A stretch of 64,000 nucleotides of DNA. Origin: Gordonia sihwensis NBRC 108236 (GTDB lineage: Bacteria; Actinomycetota; Actinomycetes; Mycobacteriales; Mycobacteriaceae). The notes beneath the pieces are model-generated. The model was given only the letters and a program-made list of their open reading frames with translations. It made no database searches and was not told the origin of the DNA. The translations under genes and the position numbers were made by a program. Below are positions 1 to 11,858 of the stretch, piece by piece (within the stretch, counting starts at the first letter, position 1; each line of letters opens with the position of its first letter). The stretch is taken from contig NZ_BANU01000007.1 of NCBI RefSeq assembly GCF_000333035.1, positions 1-64,000 on the forward strand, given 5' to 3'.

Positions 1-1247
1 GACGGAGCGATTGTGGCGTCCGCATGCGGCGCCGAGGTGGTCGATGTCGGTGGGCCGCCGTCGGCCCAGTCGGGGAAGTGATGGGCTTGGGTGCGGGTGA
101 ACGGGGCGTCGCAGCCGGGGGCGGTGCAGCCGCGGTCGCGGGCGAAGAGCATCAACCGCTGTGCCCGCGACGCGAGCCGGCGTCCTCGTCCGAGGTAGAG
201 GGCTTGTCCGGTGTGGGCGGAGAAGACGGCCAGGTGCGGGGTTGCGGTGGCGGCGACTTCGATCAACTCCGCGACCGGCAGCCGGGTCCCGGTCGCGGTC
301 AACGCGATCCCGGCGCGCTCGGCCAACTCGTGGTCGGTGATGGTGATGACCAGATCACCCGACCGCCGACCACCCCCAGCACCAGTGCGGGAGGCGCGCA
401 GCAGCGCTTGCAGACCGTCATGGGTGCGCTGCCCCGGCGTGCGAGTATCACGCTCCACCGCCGCCGCCAGGGCGGCCGGGTCGGCCGATTCGACGGTCCC
501 GGATGGGGAGTCGGGGTCGTCGGGGTTGTTCATCCCCGGTGCCGCCCACGACGGCAGTGCCGCCTCCATTTCCGCGCGCAACGCCGGGGTGAGGTAGCCG
601 CGGACTTTGCTCATCAGCCGCAGATCCTGGGGCAGGATCGTGAAGCCGCGCAGGCGTTTGCGGTCGCGTTCGTCGGTGACGGTTCCGTCCGGATCCAGGT
701 GCGCGAGCAGTCGGATGCCGGCGGTGCGGACACCGGCCGGACTCAACTCACGGGCGACCCACGCCAACTGCGCCTCAGCCCGTGCCCGGGTCTGCGCGTC
801 GATCGCGGTGGGAATCTTGTCCATGACGGCGTCGATCTCGCGGACGTGGTCGGCACCGATCGCACCCTCGCCCACCGCGACCGCAGTCGCCGGCAGTATC
901 GGTTCGCGGGTCTGTCCTTGCAGTTCGGTGAATCGTCCGATGCCGGCGGCACTGACGCGTCGGCGTCGGGCGGCACCGTCACCGAGCCGCAACCCCTGCG
1001 CCAAATACTGATGCACCGACAGGTATCCGGCTTTGCGGTAGGCGCTGCGGTCGGAGACCTCCACCAGCACTGCGGCGTCGACACCGTCGAGACGACGATG
1101 CGTGCGCTCGAGGGTCTCGACGGTTTCCAACAGGGCGTCTTCGGTCACCGCGGACAGCGGTAGGGACGCGAACTTGGTCGCCGCAGCCTCCAACAGGCGG
1201 GCGAGGGCGGCCGGGTCGTCCGGCAGCAGCACCTCCGACGTGACCAT
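1..1247 (-). pseudogene. DUF222/HNH endonuclease of the 13E12-repeat family, apparent frameshift, cut by window edge
   Basis: Reading leftwards from an ATG at 1247 (upstream GGAGGGGG) is an open frame of at least 415 codons. It has an N-terminal helical DUF222 region and then the HNH zinc-knuckle signature: GCTAPGC, then QAHHFPDWADGG. Directly after DWADGG (bases about 54 to 51) the expected PTDIDHLGAACGRHNR is present only in another frame, as if one base were lost in the short GGG run at 52-54. The reading frame therefore loses the last Cys and His/Asn of the HNH fold. 13E12 genes are repeated, mobile-looking and often DNA-damage inducible in mycobacteria and relatives; their biological role is unsettled. 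A sequencing error in the homopolymer is the main alternative to a real pseudogene. The 3' end lies outside the window. Confidence 0.5.
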
Positions 1248-1630
1248 CGAACCCACCCCCTCCACCTGAACAGTGTCCGAGAACACTCCTGCTGTGCTTC
1301 TATGTTCGAATCATACCGCCGACCTCCGACAAGAACTGTGAGAGAAGCCGCAGACCTGTCGGGCAGCCCATGGACGAGCGCTATCGGGGCGAACAGTGGC
1401 GCCTGTCGCCGGGCCGCGAGACCGACCGCGAAAGTCTCGTGCGACCGTCCGTCCGCGGTCTGATAGCGGTGGCGGCCGAAACCGACCATCGACCCCCACA
1501 TCACCGGCTCGGTACCGGTCACCTCCCGAAACAGTCGGACCACGAGCCGGGCGTCGTCCCGCCGCCGCTGGTCCGTGACAGCAGCGAGATACGCATCCAC
1601 CGAGTCGTCACCGGGGGCCGTCTTCGTCAT
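1145..1630 (-). pseudogene. DUF1801 (YdhG-like) protein with a lost 3' half, running into the 13E12 element
   Basis: The ATG at 1630 begins a typical DUF1801 start: SVDAYLAAV, RRRDDARLVVRLFREVTG, then EPVMWGSMVGFGRHRY and ETFAVGLAARR. DUF1801 proteins are small (about 120-145 residues) and of unknown function, with a fold shared with YdhG. Similarity stops near residue 73 (about base 1410). The usual LTLY..GF..Y..L and GKSCLY blocks are absent in all three frames, and the remaining codons run through the 13E12 promoter and into its coding region out of frame. I read this as a gene truncated when the 13E12 element arrived or when the locus was rearranged. The exact junction cannot be fixed without an intact homologue. 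Confidence 0.5.
1304..1332 (-). promoter_or_regulatory. DNA-damage-type promoter (PafBC/RecA-independent motif) with an adjoining LexA half-site
   Basis: On the minus strand TTGTCGGAG (1332-1324), exactly 8 nt, then TATGAT (1315-1310) fit the published RecA-independent damage promoter tTGTCRgtg-N8-TAnnnT, which PafBC recognises in mycobacteria. The next six bases, TCGAAC (1309-1304), equal one half of the mycobacterial LexA box TCGAAC-N4-GTTCGA; the second half (AAGCAC) does not match. The site lies 57 bp upstream of the DUF222/HNH start. The motif match is seen; the regulation is inferred. Confidence 0.5.
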
Positions 1631-1673
1631 GGGTCGAGCCTAGATGTCCGTACGTTCGGGCATCATCGGTGGA

Positions 1674-2174
1674 ATGACGCCGACCGTGTACGCCTCGACC
1701 GCCTCCGAACTGGACCCGATCACGTTCTACGGTCTGCTGCGACTGCGCGAGGAGGTCTTCGTCGTCGAACAGGACTGCGCCTACCACGAGTTGGACGGCC
1801 GGGATGTGGAGCCCACCACTCTCCACCTCTGGTGCGCGGACCCCGTGGACGGAAGTCCGGTCGCCACTGTGCGCGTGCTGCTGGACCCACTTCCCGACGG
1901 CGAGACCCGGCACCGGATCGGCCGGGCCTGCGTGCGGCCCGAACTCCGAGGCACCGGGTTGATGCGGGCCCTCCTGGATCGGGCCGTCGCCTACATCGCC
2001 GACCGCCCGAGTGTTCTCGACGCTCAGGCCCACCTCGCGGGCCTGTATTCACGGTGGGGATACGTCCCCGACGGACCGGAGTTCGTCGAGGACGGGATTC
2101 CGCACGTGCCGATGCGGCGCGACCCCGCGCGGCGGCCGGGCCCGACGAGAAGGTCGACCGCCGAACGGGCCTGA
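1674..2174 (+). CDS. GNAT family N-acetyltransferase, ElaA-like
   Basis: A 166-residue protein with the ElaA layout: [27 protein letters not shown] near the N-terminus, the strand pair ATVRVLL, then the acetyl-CoA loop [17 protein letters not shown], where the usual Q/RxxGxG is RGTG. It should transfer an acetyl group from acetyl-CoA to an unknown small acceptor in the cytosol. The start at 1674 aligns best with the family; an in-frame ATG at 1644 would add ten residues. It reads away from the broken DUF1801 gene. Family certain, substrate unknown. Confidence 0.5.
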   Translation: MTPTVYASTASELDPITFYGLLRLREEVFVVEQDCAYHELDGRDVEPTTLHLWCADPVDGSPVATVRVLLDPLPDGETRHRIGRACVRPELRGTGLMRALLDRAVAYIADRPSVLDAQAHLAGLYSRWGYVPDGPEFVEDGIPHVPMRRDPARRPGPTRRSTAERA

Positions 2175-2242
2175 ATCGCATGCGGAGTGTTCAGTCGCCT
2201 TCGGCTCCGAGGCCGGTGCGCAAACGGTTTGCATCGACCGCA

Positions 2243-2248
2243 TATCCT
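2243..2248 (+). promoter_or_regulatory. Probable -10 box of the his operon
   Basis: TATCCT at 2243-2248 fits the actinobacterial TANNNT -10 box and would start transcription near 2255. That gives hisD a leader of about 35 nt containing GGAGCGGAGA before the ATG at 2290. No convincing -35 element was found. Confidence 0.5.
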
Positions 2249-2289
2249 GGACAGTGCCCTCAAGTCCTCGAAAGCGGAGCGGAGAACAC

Positions 2290-4730
<2,441 letters not shown>

Positions 4731-4735
4731 CAGCA

Positions 4736-5380
4736 GTGACAACAGCGCAGCACGAACCCCGGATCGCCCGCGTCGAGCGCACCACGCGCGAGTCGTCGAT
4801 CACCGTCGAGATCAACCTCGACGGCACCGGCAGGACCGACATCGACACCTCGGTGCCGTTCTTCGACCACATGCTCACCGCGTTCGGTGCGCATGGCAGC
4901 TTCGACCTCACCGTGCACGCGAAGGGCGACATCGAGATCGAGGCGCACCACACGGTGGAGGACACCTGCATCGTGCTGGGACAGGCCATCGGGCAGGCTC
5001 TCGGCGACAAGAGGGGCATCCGCCGGTTCGGCGACGCCTGGATCCCGATGGATGAGACGCTCGCCCAGGCCATCGTGGACGTCTCGGGCCGACCGTACTG
5101 CGTGCACACCGGCGAACCCGATCACATGCTGACCGCCGTGATCGGCGGCTATTCCGGCGGCGACAAGCCGGTCGTGTCGTACGCGACCGTCCTCAACCGT
5201 CATGCGTTCGAATCGATCGCGCTCAACGCCCGCATTGCCCTGCACGTCCGCGTGCTGTACGGCCGCGACCAGCACCACATCACCGAGGCCGAGTTCAAGG
5301 CCGTCGCGCGAGCACTGCGCGAGGCCGTCGAACCGGATCCGCGGACCTCGGGCATCCCGTCGACGAAGGGCGCCCTGTGA
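4736..5380 (+). CDS. hisB: Imidazoleglycerol-phosphate dehydratase
   Basis: A 214-residue monofunctional IGPD; the phosphatase half found in E. coli HisB is absent, as usual in actinobacteria. It removes water from IGP to give imidazole-acetol phosphate and forms Mn-bound 24-mers. Metal-site motifs are [14 protein letters not shown] and the second repeat [12 protein letters not shown]. The GTG at 4736 is the only start that keeps the conserved [10 protein letters not shown]-terminus without the overlapping hisC reading. The stop overlaps hisH (GTGA). Confidence 0.5.
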   Translation: MTTAQHEPRIARVERTTRESSITVEINLDGTGRTDIDTSVPFFDHMLTAFGAHGSFDLTVHAKGDIEIEAHHTVEDTCIVLGQAIGQALGDKRGIRRFGDAWIPMDETLAQAIVDVSGRPYCVHTGEPDHMLTAVIGGYSGGDKPVVSYATVLNRHAFESIALNARIALHVRVLYGRDQHHITEAEFKAVARALREAVEPDPRTSGIPSTKGAL

Positions 5381-6018
5381 GTTCACCGCGCGTCGCGCTC
5401 CTCGACTACGGTTCGGGCAACCTGCGCTCGGCGCAGCGAGCGCTGGAGCGAGCCGGAGCGCAGGTCGAGATCACGTCCGACTTCGAGACCGCGATCGGTG
5501 CCGACGGACTGGTGGTGCCCGGCGTCGGTGCGTTCGCGGCCTGCATGGCCGGGTTGAAGGCGGTCCGGGGCGATCGGATCATCGGACGCCGGCTGGCGGG
5601 CGGGCGGCCGGTGCTCGGAATCTGCGTGGGGATGCAGATCCTGTTCAGTCACGGCGTCGAGTTCGGCGTCGACACGCAGGGCTGCGGCGAGTGGCCGGGT
5701 TCGGTGACCAGACTGCCGGCGGAGGTGCTCCCGCACATGGGCTGGAACACCGTCGACGCACCGGACGACTCGGTGCTCTTCGACGGTATCGACGACGACG
5801 CACGCTTCTACTTCGTTCACTCCTACGCCGCGCAGACGTGGGAGATGGATTCGGCGGGTTCGCCGATACAGACGCCGAAACTCACCTGGTCCGAGCACGG
5901 TGGACGGTTCCTGTCCGCGGTCGAGAACGGTCCGCTCTCGGCCACGCAGTTCCATCCCGAGAAGTCCGGTGACGTCGGCGCCGAGCTGCTGCGGAACTGG
6001 ATCGGGGGGATCGCGTAA
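5377..6018 (+). CDS. hisH: Imidazole glycerol phosphate synthase, glutaminase subunit
   Basis: A 213-residue class-I glutamine amidotransferase supplying ammonia to HisF. The catalytic triad is visible: C83 in GICVGMQ, and H193 and E195 in QFHPEKSG. The oxyanion strand is VPGVGAF. Its partner hisF lies 2 kb downstream in the same operon. The GTG start overlaps hisB by 4 nt, and a small membrane-protein gene follows with no gap. Confidence 0.5.
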   Translation: MSSPRVALLDYGSGNLRSAQRALERAGAQVEITSDFETAIGADGLVVPGVGAFAACMAGLKAVRGDRIIGRRLAGGRPVLGICVGMQILFSHGVEFGVDTQGCGEWPGSVTRLPAEVLPHMGWNTVDAPDDSVLFDGIDDDARFYFVHSYAAQTWEMDSAGSPIQTPKLTWSEHGGRFLSAVENGPLSATQFHPEKSGDVGAELLRNWIGGIA

Positions 6019-6294
6019 GTGAAAGAGACAAGCGAAGCGGCACAGCAGTTCTCGTTCGCGAGACTGGTGTTCTATTCGCTCGGTGCGGGCGTGCTGGTGC
6101 TCGCGGTGATGCTGCCGATCGTGCTGTCGCTGGCGCGACCGTACCCGACCGCCGCGCTGTGCGTCGCCCTCGCCGCCATCGTGCTGATGGTGGTCGCGAT
6201 CGCCCTCGTCTCGCGCCGGATGCTGGCCGGCGTGCAGCGGGAGATCGATGCCCGCCGGGCGGAATTGGAACGCAGGCGAACACAGGAGAAGTGA
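6019..6294 (+). CDS. Small two-helix membrane protein inside the his operon
   Basis: A 91-residue protein with a short polar N-terminus (KETSEAAQQ), two hydrophobic segments (about 15-37 and 41-64) and a basic coiled C-terminal tail (REIDARRAELERRR). The GTG at 6019 follows the hisH stop directly, so it is co-transcribed. The segment ends look like a hairpin inserted from the cytosol. I do not recognise a family, and nothing in it suggests histidine chemistry. A 144-bp spacer without clear signals precedes hisA. Confidence 0.5.
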   Translation: MKETSEAAQQFSFARLVFYSLGAGVLVLAVMLPIVLSLARPYPTAALCVALAAIVLMVVAIALVSRRMLAGVQREIDARRAELERRRTQEK

Positions 6295-6438
6295 CCGGCT
6301 CCGGCGGCACCGGACGGTGGACGCTCGCGCCCGGACACCCGCGACACGGCGCCTCCACAGCACCCCCACAAACATGTCGACCCCGCGACACGACAACGTG
6401 CGGCCGGCACCGTACACACCGAAAGCGAAACTGAACTG

Positions 6439-7188
6439 ATGGGCATCCTCGAACTCCTCCCGGCCGTCGACGTGGTCGACGGTCAGGCGGTTCGCCTGGT
6501 CAAGGGCGAGGCCGGATCGGAGACCTCCTACGGCTCACCGCGCGACGCTGCGCTGGCCTGGCAGCGGGACGGCGCCCAGTGGCTGCATCTCGTAGATCTC
6601 GACGCGGCGTTCGGCCGCGGCGACAACCGTGAGCTGCTCGCCCAGGTGGCCGCCGCAGTGGACGTGAAGGTGGAGCTGTCCGGCGGCATCCGCGACGACG
6701 CCTCGCTCGCCGCCGCGCTGGCGACCGGGTGCACGCGGGTCAATCTCGGCACCGCCGCCATCGAGAACCCCGCCTGGTGCGCACGCGCGATCGCCGAGTA
6801 CGGAGACAAGATCGCCGTGGGACTCGACGTGACGCGCAACGGCTCCTCGTACACGGTGCGCGGCCGCGGCTGGGTCACCGAGGGCGGCGACCTGTGGGAG
6901 ACCCTGGAGCGCCTGAACAACGACGGTTGTGCGCGGTACGTCGTCACCGACGTCAGCAAGGACGGCACGCTGAGCGGACCCAATCTGGAACTGCTGGAAC
7001 AGGTGGCCCGCGCCACCGACTCGCCCGTCGTGGCCTCGGGCGGCATCTCGCAGATCGACGACCTGCTCGCGATCGCCGAGCTGACCGCGCTGGGCGTGGA
7101 GGGCGCCATCGTTGGCAAGGCCCTGTACGCGGGCCGCTTCACACTGCGCGAGGCGCTCGACGCCGTCGCGGGCGCCGGGAGCCGGTGA
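6439..7188 (+). CDS. priA: Bifunctional HisA/TrpF isomerase (PriA)
   Basis: A 249-residue beta/alpha barrel. D11 (PAVDVVDG) and D175 (VSKDGT) are the two catalytic aspartates, and RGW with W145 matches the tryptophan that mycobacterial PriA uses in binding ProFAR/PRA. PriA serves both histidine (ProFAR to PRFAR) and tryptophan (PRA isomerisation) synthesis, and no trpF occurs among the trp genes here. The ATG at 6439 follows an unusually long 144-bp gap within the operon, which may hold an extra promoter. Confidence 0.5.
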   Translation: MGILELLPAVDVVDGQAVRLVKGEAGSETSYGSPRDAALAWQRDGAQWLHLVDLDAAFGRGDNRELLAQVAAAVDVKVELSGGIRDDASLAAALATGCTRVNLGTAAIENPAWCARAIAEYGDKIAVGLDVTRNGSSYTVRGRGWVTEGGDLWETLERLNNDGCARYVVTDVSKDGTLSGPNLELLEQVARATDSPVVASGGISQIDDLLAIAELTALGVEGAIVGKALYAGRFTLREALDAVAGAGSR

Positions 7189-7195
7189 ACCGGCC

Positions 7196-8068
7196 GTGAC
7201 CGATGCCGTCGACGCACGCGACTACCCGCAGCTGCTGGCTGCCGGGGAATCGGTGCTCGACGAGGTCACCGGGCTGTTCGTCGACGGGCTGGGCTCGCCG
7301 GGCACGCACGCGAAGGGCCGTGGCGACTTCGCCACCGACGTCGATCTCGCGCTGGAGCGCAGCATCGCCGAGAAGCTCGAGCGACGGACGGGCATCGAGG
7401 TCCACGGCGAGGAGTTCGGCGGCCCGGCCCCCGACGACGGCGCGATGTGGATTCTCGATCCGATCGACGGGACCTTCAACTATTCGGTGGGGATGCCGAT
7501 CGCCGCGATGCTGCTGGCGCTCGCCGTCGACGGTGTGCCGGTGCTCGGGCTCACCCGACTCCCGCTGGTCGGCCAGCGCTTCGCCGGTCATATCGGCGGT
7601 CCGCTGATCATCGACGGGGAGGCGGCCGAGCCCGTGCCCGACAGCCCGCTGGAATCGGCCGTCATCGGCTTCGGGTCGTTCAACGCGCGAGCGCGCGGCG
7701 AGGTCCCGGGCGCCGGGCGCGCTGAGTTGCAGCGCCGCCTCAGCTACCGTGCCGGCCGGCTGCGGATGACCGGCTCCACCGGCACCGACATCGCGTATGC
7801 GGCGGCCGGCGTGTTCGGCGGCGCGGTGTCGTTCAGCGCGAAGGCGTGGGACAACGCGGCCGGCGCGGCGCTGATGCGCGCCGCGGGAGGCGTCGTGACC
7901 GACCTCGCGGGCGACCCGTGGACCGTCCAGTCCACGTCGCTCGTCGCGGGCAATCGCCTGCTTCATGGACAATTGCTCGAGGTGATCGGCGAGGCGATGC
8001 CGGATCAGTTCGCCGACCGGGACCTCGGCAGTCGAGAACGAACCAACAGCAAGGAGACTCACCCGTGA
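7196..8068 (+). CDS. Inositol monophosphatase family phosphatase in the his operon
   Basis: A 290-residue metal-dependent phosphatase of the IMPase/FBPase fold. The signatures are HGEEFGG (metal Glu), [12 protein letters not shown] (DPIDGT metal motif) and [12 protein letters not shown] (second motif WD..A). The mycobacterial orthologue in this place is called impA/suhB-like. In actinobacteria an IMPase-type protein (HisN) is the histidinol-phosphate phosphatase, so a role in that step, otherwise missing here, is plausible but unproven. The GTG at 7196 lies 7 nt after hisA; the stop overlaps hisF (GTGA). Confidence 0.5.
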   Translation: MTDAVDARDYPQLLAAGESVLDEVTGLFVDGLGSPGTHAKGRGDFATDVDLALERSIAEKLERRTGIEVHGEEFGGPAPDDGAMWILDPIDGTFNYSVGMPIAAMLLALAVDGVPVLGLTRLPLVGQRFAGHIGGPLIIDGEAAEPVPDSPLESAVIGFGSFNARARGEVPGAGRAELQRRLSYRAGRLRMTGSTGTDIAYAAAGVFGGAVSFSAKAWDNAAGAALMRAAGGVVTDLAGDPWTVQSTSLVAGNRLLHGQLLEVIGEAMPDQFADRDLGSRERTNSKETHP

Positions 8069-8838
8069 GCGTGGCAGTCCGCGTCATCCCGTGTCTGGAC
8101 GTCGACGACGGGCGAGTGGTGAAGGGCGTCAATTTCGAGAATCTGCGTGATGCCGGGGACCCGGTGGAACTCGCGGAGCGCTACGACGCCGAGGGCGCCG
8201 ACGAGTTGACCTTCCTCGACGTCACGGCGTCCAGTGCGGGCCGCGGCACCATGCTCGACGTGGTGCGGCGCACCGCCGACGCGATCTTCATCCCGCTGAC
8301 CGTCGGCGGCGGCATCCGCACCGTCGACGACGTCGACACCATGCTGCGCGCGGGCGCCGACAAGGTGAGCGTCAACACGGCCGCCATCGCACGGCCCGAC
8401 GTGCTGAGCGAGATGAGCCGGAGGTTCGGTTCTCAGTGCATCGTGCTGTCGGTGGACGCGCGGACGGTGCCCGAGGGCGGCGAGGCGACGCCGTCTGGTT
8501 GGGAGGTCACCACTCACGGCGGTCGCCGGGGCACCGGCATCGACGCCGTCGAATGGGCTCGCCGCGGGCAGGAACTCGGCGTCGGTGAGATCCTGCTGAA
8601 CTCGATGGACGCCGACGGCACCAAGGCCGGATTCGACATCGCGATGATCCGGGCCGTGCGCGACGCGGTCACCATCCCCATCATCGCCAGCGGCGGTGCG
8701 GGCGAGGTCGCCGACTTCGCACCGGCTGTCGAAGCCGGCGCGGACGCCGTTCTGGCCGCTTCGGTGTTCCATTTCGGCGACATGACGATCGGCGAAGTCA
8801 AGGACGCGATGCGCGCCGAGCACATCGTGGTGCGCTGA
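8065..8838 (+). CDS. hisF: Imidazole glycerol phosphate synthase, cyclase subunit
   Basis: A 257-residue barrel that joins PRFAR with HisH-derived ammonia to give IGP and AICAR. Conserved features are [15 protein letters not shown] (catalytic Asp), TFLDVTASS, the phosphate loops GGGIRTVDD and SGGAGEV, and LSVDARTV. An AAGGAG ribosome-binding site sits 8 nt before the GTG, which also overlaps the phosphatase stop. Length is typical. Confidence 0.5.
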   Translation: MSVAVRVIPCLDVDDGRVVKGVNFENLRDAGDPVELAERYDAEGADELTFLDVTASSAGRGTMLDVVRRTADAIFIPLTVGGGIRTVDDVDTMLRAGADKVSVNTAAIARPDVLSEMSRRFGSQCIVLSVDARTVPEGGEATPSGWEVTTHGGRRGTGIDAVEWARRGQELGVGEILLNSMDADGTKAGFDIAMIRAVRDAVTIPIIASGGAGEVADFAPAVEAGADAVLAASVFHFGDMTIGEVKDAMRAEHIVVR

Positions 8839-8878
8839 GACCGTCACCGGCCGCACACGTTCGAGAAGAGGGAGAATC

Positions 8879-9259
8879 ATGGCGCTGCCCGCAGAGCTCG
8901 CAGCCACGTTGAAGCGAAACGACGACGGTCTGTTCGCCGCGATCGCGCAGGAACGGTCCACCGGCATCGTCTTGATGATGGCCTGGATGGACGACGAAGC
9001 CCTGGAGCGGACGCTCGCGACCCGCAAGGCCACCTACTACTCGCGGTCCCGCGGGGAGTACTGGGTCAAGGGCGAGACCAGCGGGCACACCCAGTACGTC
9101 CACGACATCCGGATCGACTGCGACGGCGACACCCTGCTGCTGACCGTCGACCAGACGGGTGCGGCCTGCCATACCGGCAATCACAGTTGCTTCGACACCG
9201 AGCCGCTGGAGTTCGGGGTGCCTGCCGAACCCGCGCGAACCGACGACCAGGAACGGTGA
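8879..9259 (+). CDS. hisI: Phosphoribosyl-AMP cyclohydrolase
   Basis: A 126-residue monofunctional HisI; the PR-ATP pyrophosphatase (HisE) is separate and not in this window. It opens the adenine ring of PR-AMP. Signatures are [23 protein letters not shown], the Mg/Zn-binding IDCDGDT and the closing [10 protein letters not shown]. The ATG has GAGGGAG 6 nt upstream. It is followed after 4 nt by the tautomerase gene, so the his and trp genes are joined here. Confidence 0.5.
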   Translation: MALPAELAATLKRNDDGLFAAIAQERSTGIVLMMAWMDDEALERTLATRKATYYSRSRGEYWVKGETSGHTQYVHDIRIDCDGDTLLLTVDQTGAACHTGNHSCFDTEPLEFGVPAEPARTDDQER

Positions 9260-9263
9260 CGCG

Positions 9264-9443
9264 ATGCCGCTGATTCAGATATCCCAGACGCCGGGTCTCT
9301 CCGACCGCGTGAAGCGCGAGACGATCGCCGCGGTCACCGAGGCGTACGCCAAAGCGACGGGCAAGAATCCCGACTCGGTGTGGGTGACGATCACCGAAGT
9401 GCCGCGCCAGCACTGGGGCGTCGGCGGAGAGCCGCTGGGGTGA
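9264..9443 (+). CDS. 4-oxalocrotonate tautomerase family protein
   Basis: A 59-residue protein starting MPLIQI, so the catalytic Pro1 of the family is in place after removal of Met. It also has the [16 protein letters not shown] helix and [11 protein letters not shown] strand, followed by a WGVGGEP C-terminus. 4-OT proteins are 58-65-residue hexameric keto-enol tautomerases. It sits between hisI and trpE and overlaps trpE by 4 nt, which is an odd place; no reaction in His or Trp synthesis needs it. Its substrate is unknown, and it lies 35 kb from the oxalocrotonate-forming cluster. Confidence 0.5.
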   Translation: MPLIQISQTPGLSDRVKRETIAAVTEAYAKATGKNPDSVWVTITEVPRQHWGVGGEPLG

Positions 9444-11014
9444 CGGGCACGATGAGCACCGCAGACAACTCCGCGAGCACGACCCCGCTCGCCACCTTCC
9501 TCGATCTGGCGCGCGACCACCGAGTGGTCCCGGTGACCCGCAAGGTCCTCGCCGACTCCGAGACACCGCTGTCGGCGTTCCGGAAGCTGGCAGCCGAGCC
9601 GGGGGCCGGCGGCGGTCTCCGCGAAGGCACCTTCCTGCTCGAATCCGCGCCGAACGGCGCCTCGTGGTCGCGCTGGTCGTTCATCGGCGCGGGCACCCGT
9701 TCGGCCCTGACCGTCGCCGACGGGCAGGCGCACTGGTGGGGCGACGTCCCCGCGGGAGCTCCGGTGGGCGGCGATCCGGTTGCGGCGCTCGACGAGTCGT
9801 TGCGGCTGCTGCAGACCGATCCGCTCGACGGGATGCCGCCGCTGACCGGCGGCTTCGTCGGCTTCATGGCCTACGACTTCGTGCGCCGCCTGGAGCGGCT
9901 TCCGGAACAGACGGTCGACGACCTGCGGCTCCCCGACATGTTCTGGCTGCTGGTGGCCGATCTCGCCGCCTTCGACCACCACGAGGGCACGATCACCCTG
10001 ATCGCGAACGCCGTGAACTGGGACGGCAGCGACGAGCGCGCCGAAGAGGCCTACCACGACGCCGTCGCGCGGCTGGATGCGATGACCCGGGCGCTGGCCG
10101 CCCCGGCTCCCTCCACCGTCTCGACCTTCGACAGGCCCGCGCCCGACTACCGCTCGCAGCGCACGCTGGACGACTACCGCGAGATCGTCGAGGGTCTGGT
10201 CGGACAGATCGAGGCGGGTGAGGCGTTCCAGGTGGTGCCGTCGATGCGCTTCGAGATCGACACCGACGCCGATCCGCTCGACGTGTACCGCGTCCTGCGC
10301 GCGTCGAATCCGAGCCCGTACATGTACCTGCTTCGGATGCCGGGCGTCGACCGGGAGCCGTTCACGATCGTCGGATCCTCGCCCGAGGCACTGGTCACCG
10401 TCACCGATCGGGTGGCCACCACACACCCGATCGCGGGCACGCGCTGGCGCGGTGCCACCGAGGCGGAGGACCAGTTGCTCGCGAAGGGCCTGCTCGAGGA
10501 CGAGAAGGAGAACTCCGAGCATCTGATGCTGGTCGACCTGGGCCGCAACGATCTGGGCCGGGTATGCGAGCCGGGCACTGTCCGCGTCACGGACTACCGC
10601 CGAGTGGAGCGCTACAGCCACGTGATGCACCTGGTGTCCACGGTCTCCGGAACTCTTCGCGACGACAAGCAGGCGCTCGATGCGGTGACCGCCTGCTTCC
10701 CGGCGGGAACCCTCACCGGGGCACCGAAGGTCCGGGCGATGGAATTGATCGAGGCCAACGAGATCACCCGCCGCGGACTGTACGGGGGCGTCGTCGGATA
10801 TCTCGATTTCGCAGGCAACGCCGACACCGCGATCGCGATCCGGACGGCACTGATGTCCGGCCGCACTGCCTACGTCCAGGCCGGCGGCGGAGTCGTCGCC
10901 GACAGCGACGCCAAGTACGAGTTCAACGAGGCGCGCAACAAGGCGTCGGCGGTGCTCGCCGCAGTAGCCGCCGCCGGCACCATGCGCCCGGTGGCGGGGG
11001 AGGAGACCCCATGA
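9440..11014 (+). CDS. trpE: Anthranilate synthase component I
   Basis: About 524 residues; it converts chorismate to anthranilate with ammonia from a TrpG subunit not encoded here. The N-terminal domain carries the Trp-binding LLES..NG..SRWSF region. The chorismate-binding domain shows [32 protein letters not shown], and [17 protein letters not shown]. The GTG at 9440 overlaps the tautomerase stop (GTGA); an ATG four codons later (9452) is the alternative start. The stop overlaps the next gene (ATGA). Confidence 0.5.
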   Translation: MTGTMSTADNSASTTPLATFLDLARDHRVVPVTRKVLADSETPLSAFRKLAAEPGAGGGLREGTFLLESAPNGASWSRWSFIGAGTRSALTVADGQAHWWGDVPAGAPVGGDPVAALDESLRLLQTDPLDGMPPLTGGFVGFMAYDFVRRLERLPEQTVDDLRLPDMFWLLVADLAAFDHHEGTITLIANAVNWDGSDERAEEAYHDAVARLDAMTRALAAPAPSTVSTFDRPAPDYRSQRTLDDYREIVEGLVGQIEAGEAFQVVPSMRFEIDTDADPLDVYRVLRASNPSPYMYLLRMPGVDREPFTIVGSSPEALVTVTDRVATTHPIAGTRWRGATEAEDQLLAKGLLEDEKENSEHLMLVDLGRNDLGRVCEPGTVRVTDYRRVERYSHVMHLVSTVSGTLRDDKQALDAVTACFPAGTLTGAPKVRAMELIEANEITRRGLYGGVVGYLDFAGNADTAIAIRTALMSGRTAYVQAGGGVVADSDAKYEFNEARNKASAVLAAVAAAGTMRPVAGEETP

Positions 11015-11742
11015 GCAATCCGCAGACCCCCGAGCAGCAGACCCCCGAGGAGCCGGCCACGGCTGCGCGGCCCGTCAACCGGCGGTGGCAGGCGATCGCC
11101 TCGGTGCTGATCCTGCTGGCCGCACTCGGCCTCTGGGCTGCGTCCCGGATGCAGTGGGCCACGATCCTCGTGGCACCGGATCTGGGACCGGCCCGCGAGT
11201 TCACGGTGCACGGCTCGGACTGGAGTCCGTGGCTCACACCGGTGGCGATCGCGATGGCCGCCGCCGTCATCGCGCAGTTCGCGTTGCGCGGCTGGGCCCT
11301 GCGCATCGTCGCGATCCTGGTGGCGATCGGCGGCGGCGTCGCCGTCATTCCGGCCATCTCCCTGCTCACCGAGGGCGAGGACAATCTCTACATCGTGCAG
11401 ATGGTCGACGTCCCGGCGCGAGCCGTGGTGGACGGCATTCCCACCGAGTCCACCCCCGGGTACCTGGTGATCGCCTCGGCGATCTGTGCGGTGCTCGGCG
11501 CGGTTGCGATGGCCCGAACGGCCAACCAGGGCGGCATGTCGTCGAAGTACTCGGCGCCCGCCGCCCGCCGCGACGAACTCGAACGGCAGATCTTCACCGA
11601 GCGCGAGCGGGCCGCGGCAGCGGGCGAACCAGCCGCTCCCGCGCCCAACGAGCGATTGCTGTGGGACTCGCTCGACGAGGGGATCGACCCCACCGACGAC
11701 CCGGCGGATCACTCCGCCGACGACGCCGGTCCCACCCGCTGA
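11011..11742 (+). CDS. Trp biosynthesis-associated membrane protein
   Basis: A 243-residue protein of the actinobacterial family always found between trpE and trpC. It has a Pro/Gln/Glu-rich N-terminal tail, four hydrophobic helices (about 28-45, 71-90, 95-115, 150-166), an extracytoplasmic loop carrying WATI and [12 protein letters not shown], and an acidic cytoplasmic tail ([15 protein letters not shown]). The function is not established; a role in Trp export, uptake or enzyme anchoring has been suggested only from context. It starts by ATGA overlap with trpE. Confidence 0.5.
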   Translation: MSNPQTPEQQTPEEPATAARPVNRRWQAIASVLILLAALGLWAASRMQWATILVAPDLGPAREFTVHGSDWSPWLTPVAIAMAAAVIAQFALRGWALRIVAILVAIGGGVAVIPAISLLTEGEDNLYIVQMVDVPARAVVDGIPTESTPGYLVIASAICAVLGAVAMARTANQGGMSSKYSAPAARRDELERQIFTERERAAAAGEPAAPAPNERLLWDSLDEGIDPTDDPADHSADDAGPTR

Positions 11743-11858
11743 GGACCGGCGGTCGCGGGCCTGTTCGCGACGTGGATCACGGGTGAAGCGACCCCAGCCT
11801 CCCGGTCTCCCGCGGTGGTGCTTACTCTTGATGCACGCAGTGAAAGGGGCCGATAGTC

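Noticed and set aside
24-1163. A 379-codon plus-strand frame at the left edge
   Set aside because: It is opposite the DUF222/HNH gene, whose minus-strand reading has the zinc-knuckle and HNH motifs; the plus reading has none.
1294-1309. A complete LexA (SOS) box before the 13E12 gene
   Set aside because: Only the left half TCGAAC is present; the right half AAGCAC does not fit GTTCGA, so I call it a half-site.
9264-9443. The tautomerase as the missing step of the oxalocrotonate pathway
   Set aside because: The aminomuconate route reaches 4-oxalocrotonate by deamination, and the gene is embedded in the his/trp operon 35 kb away.
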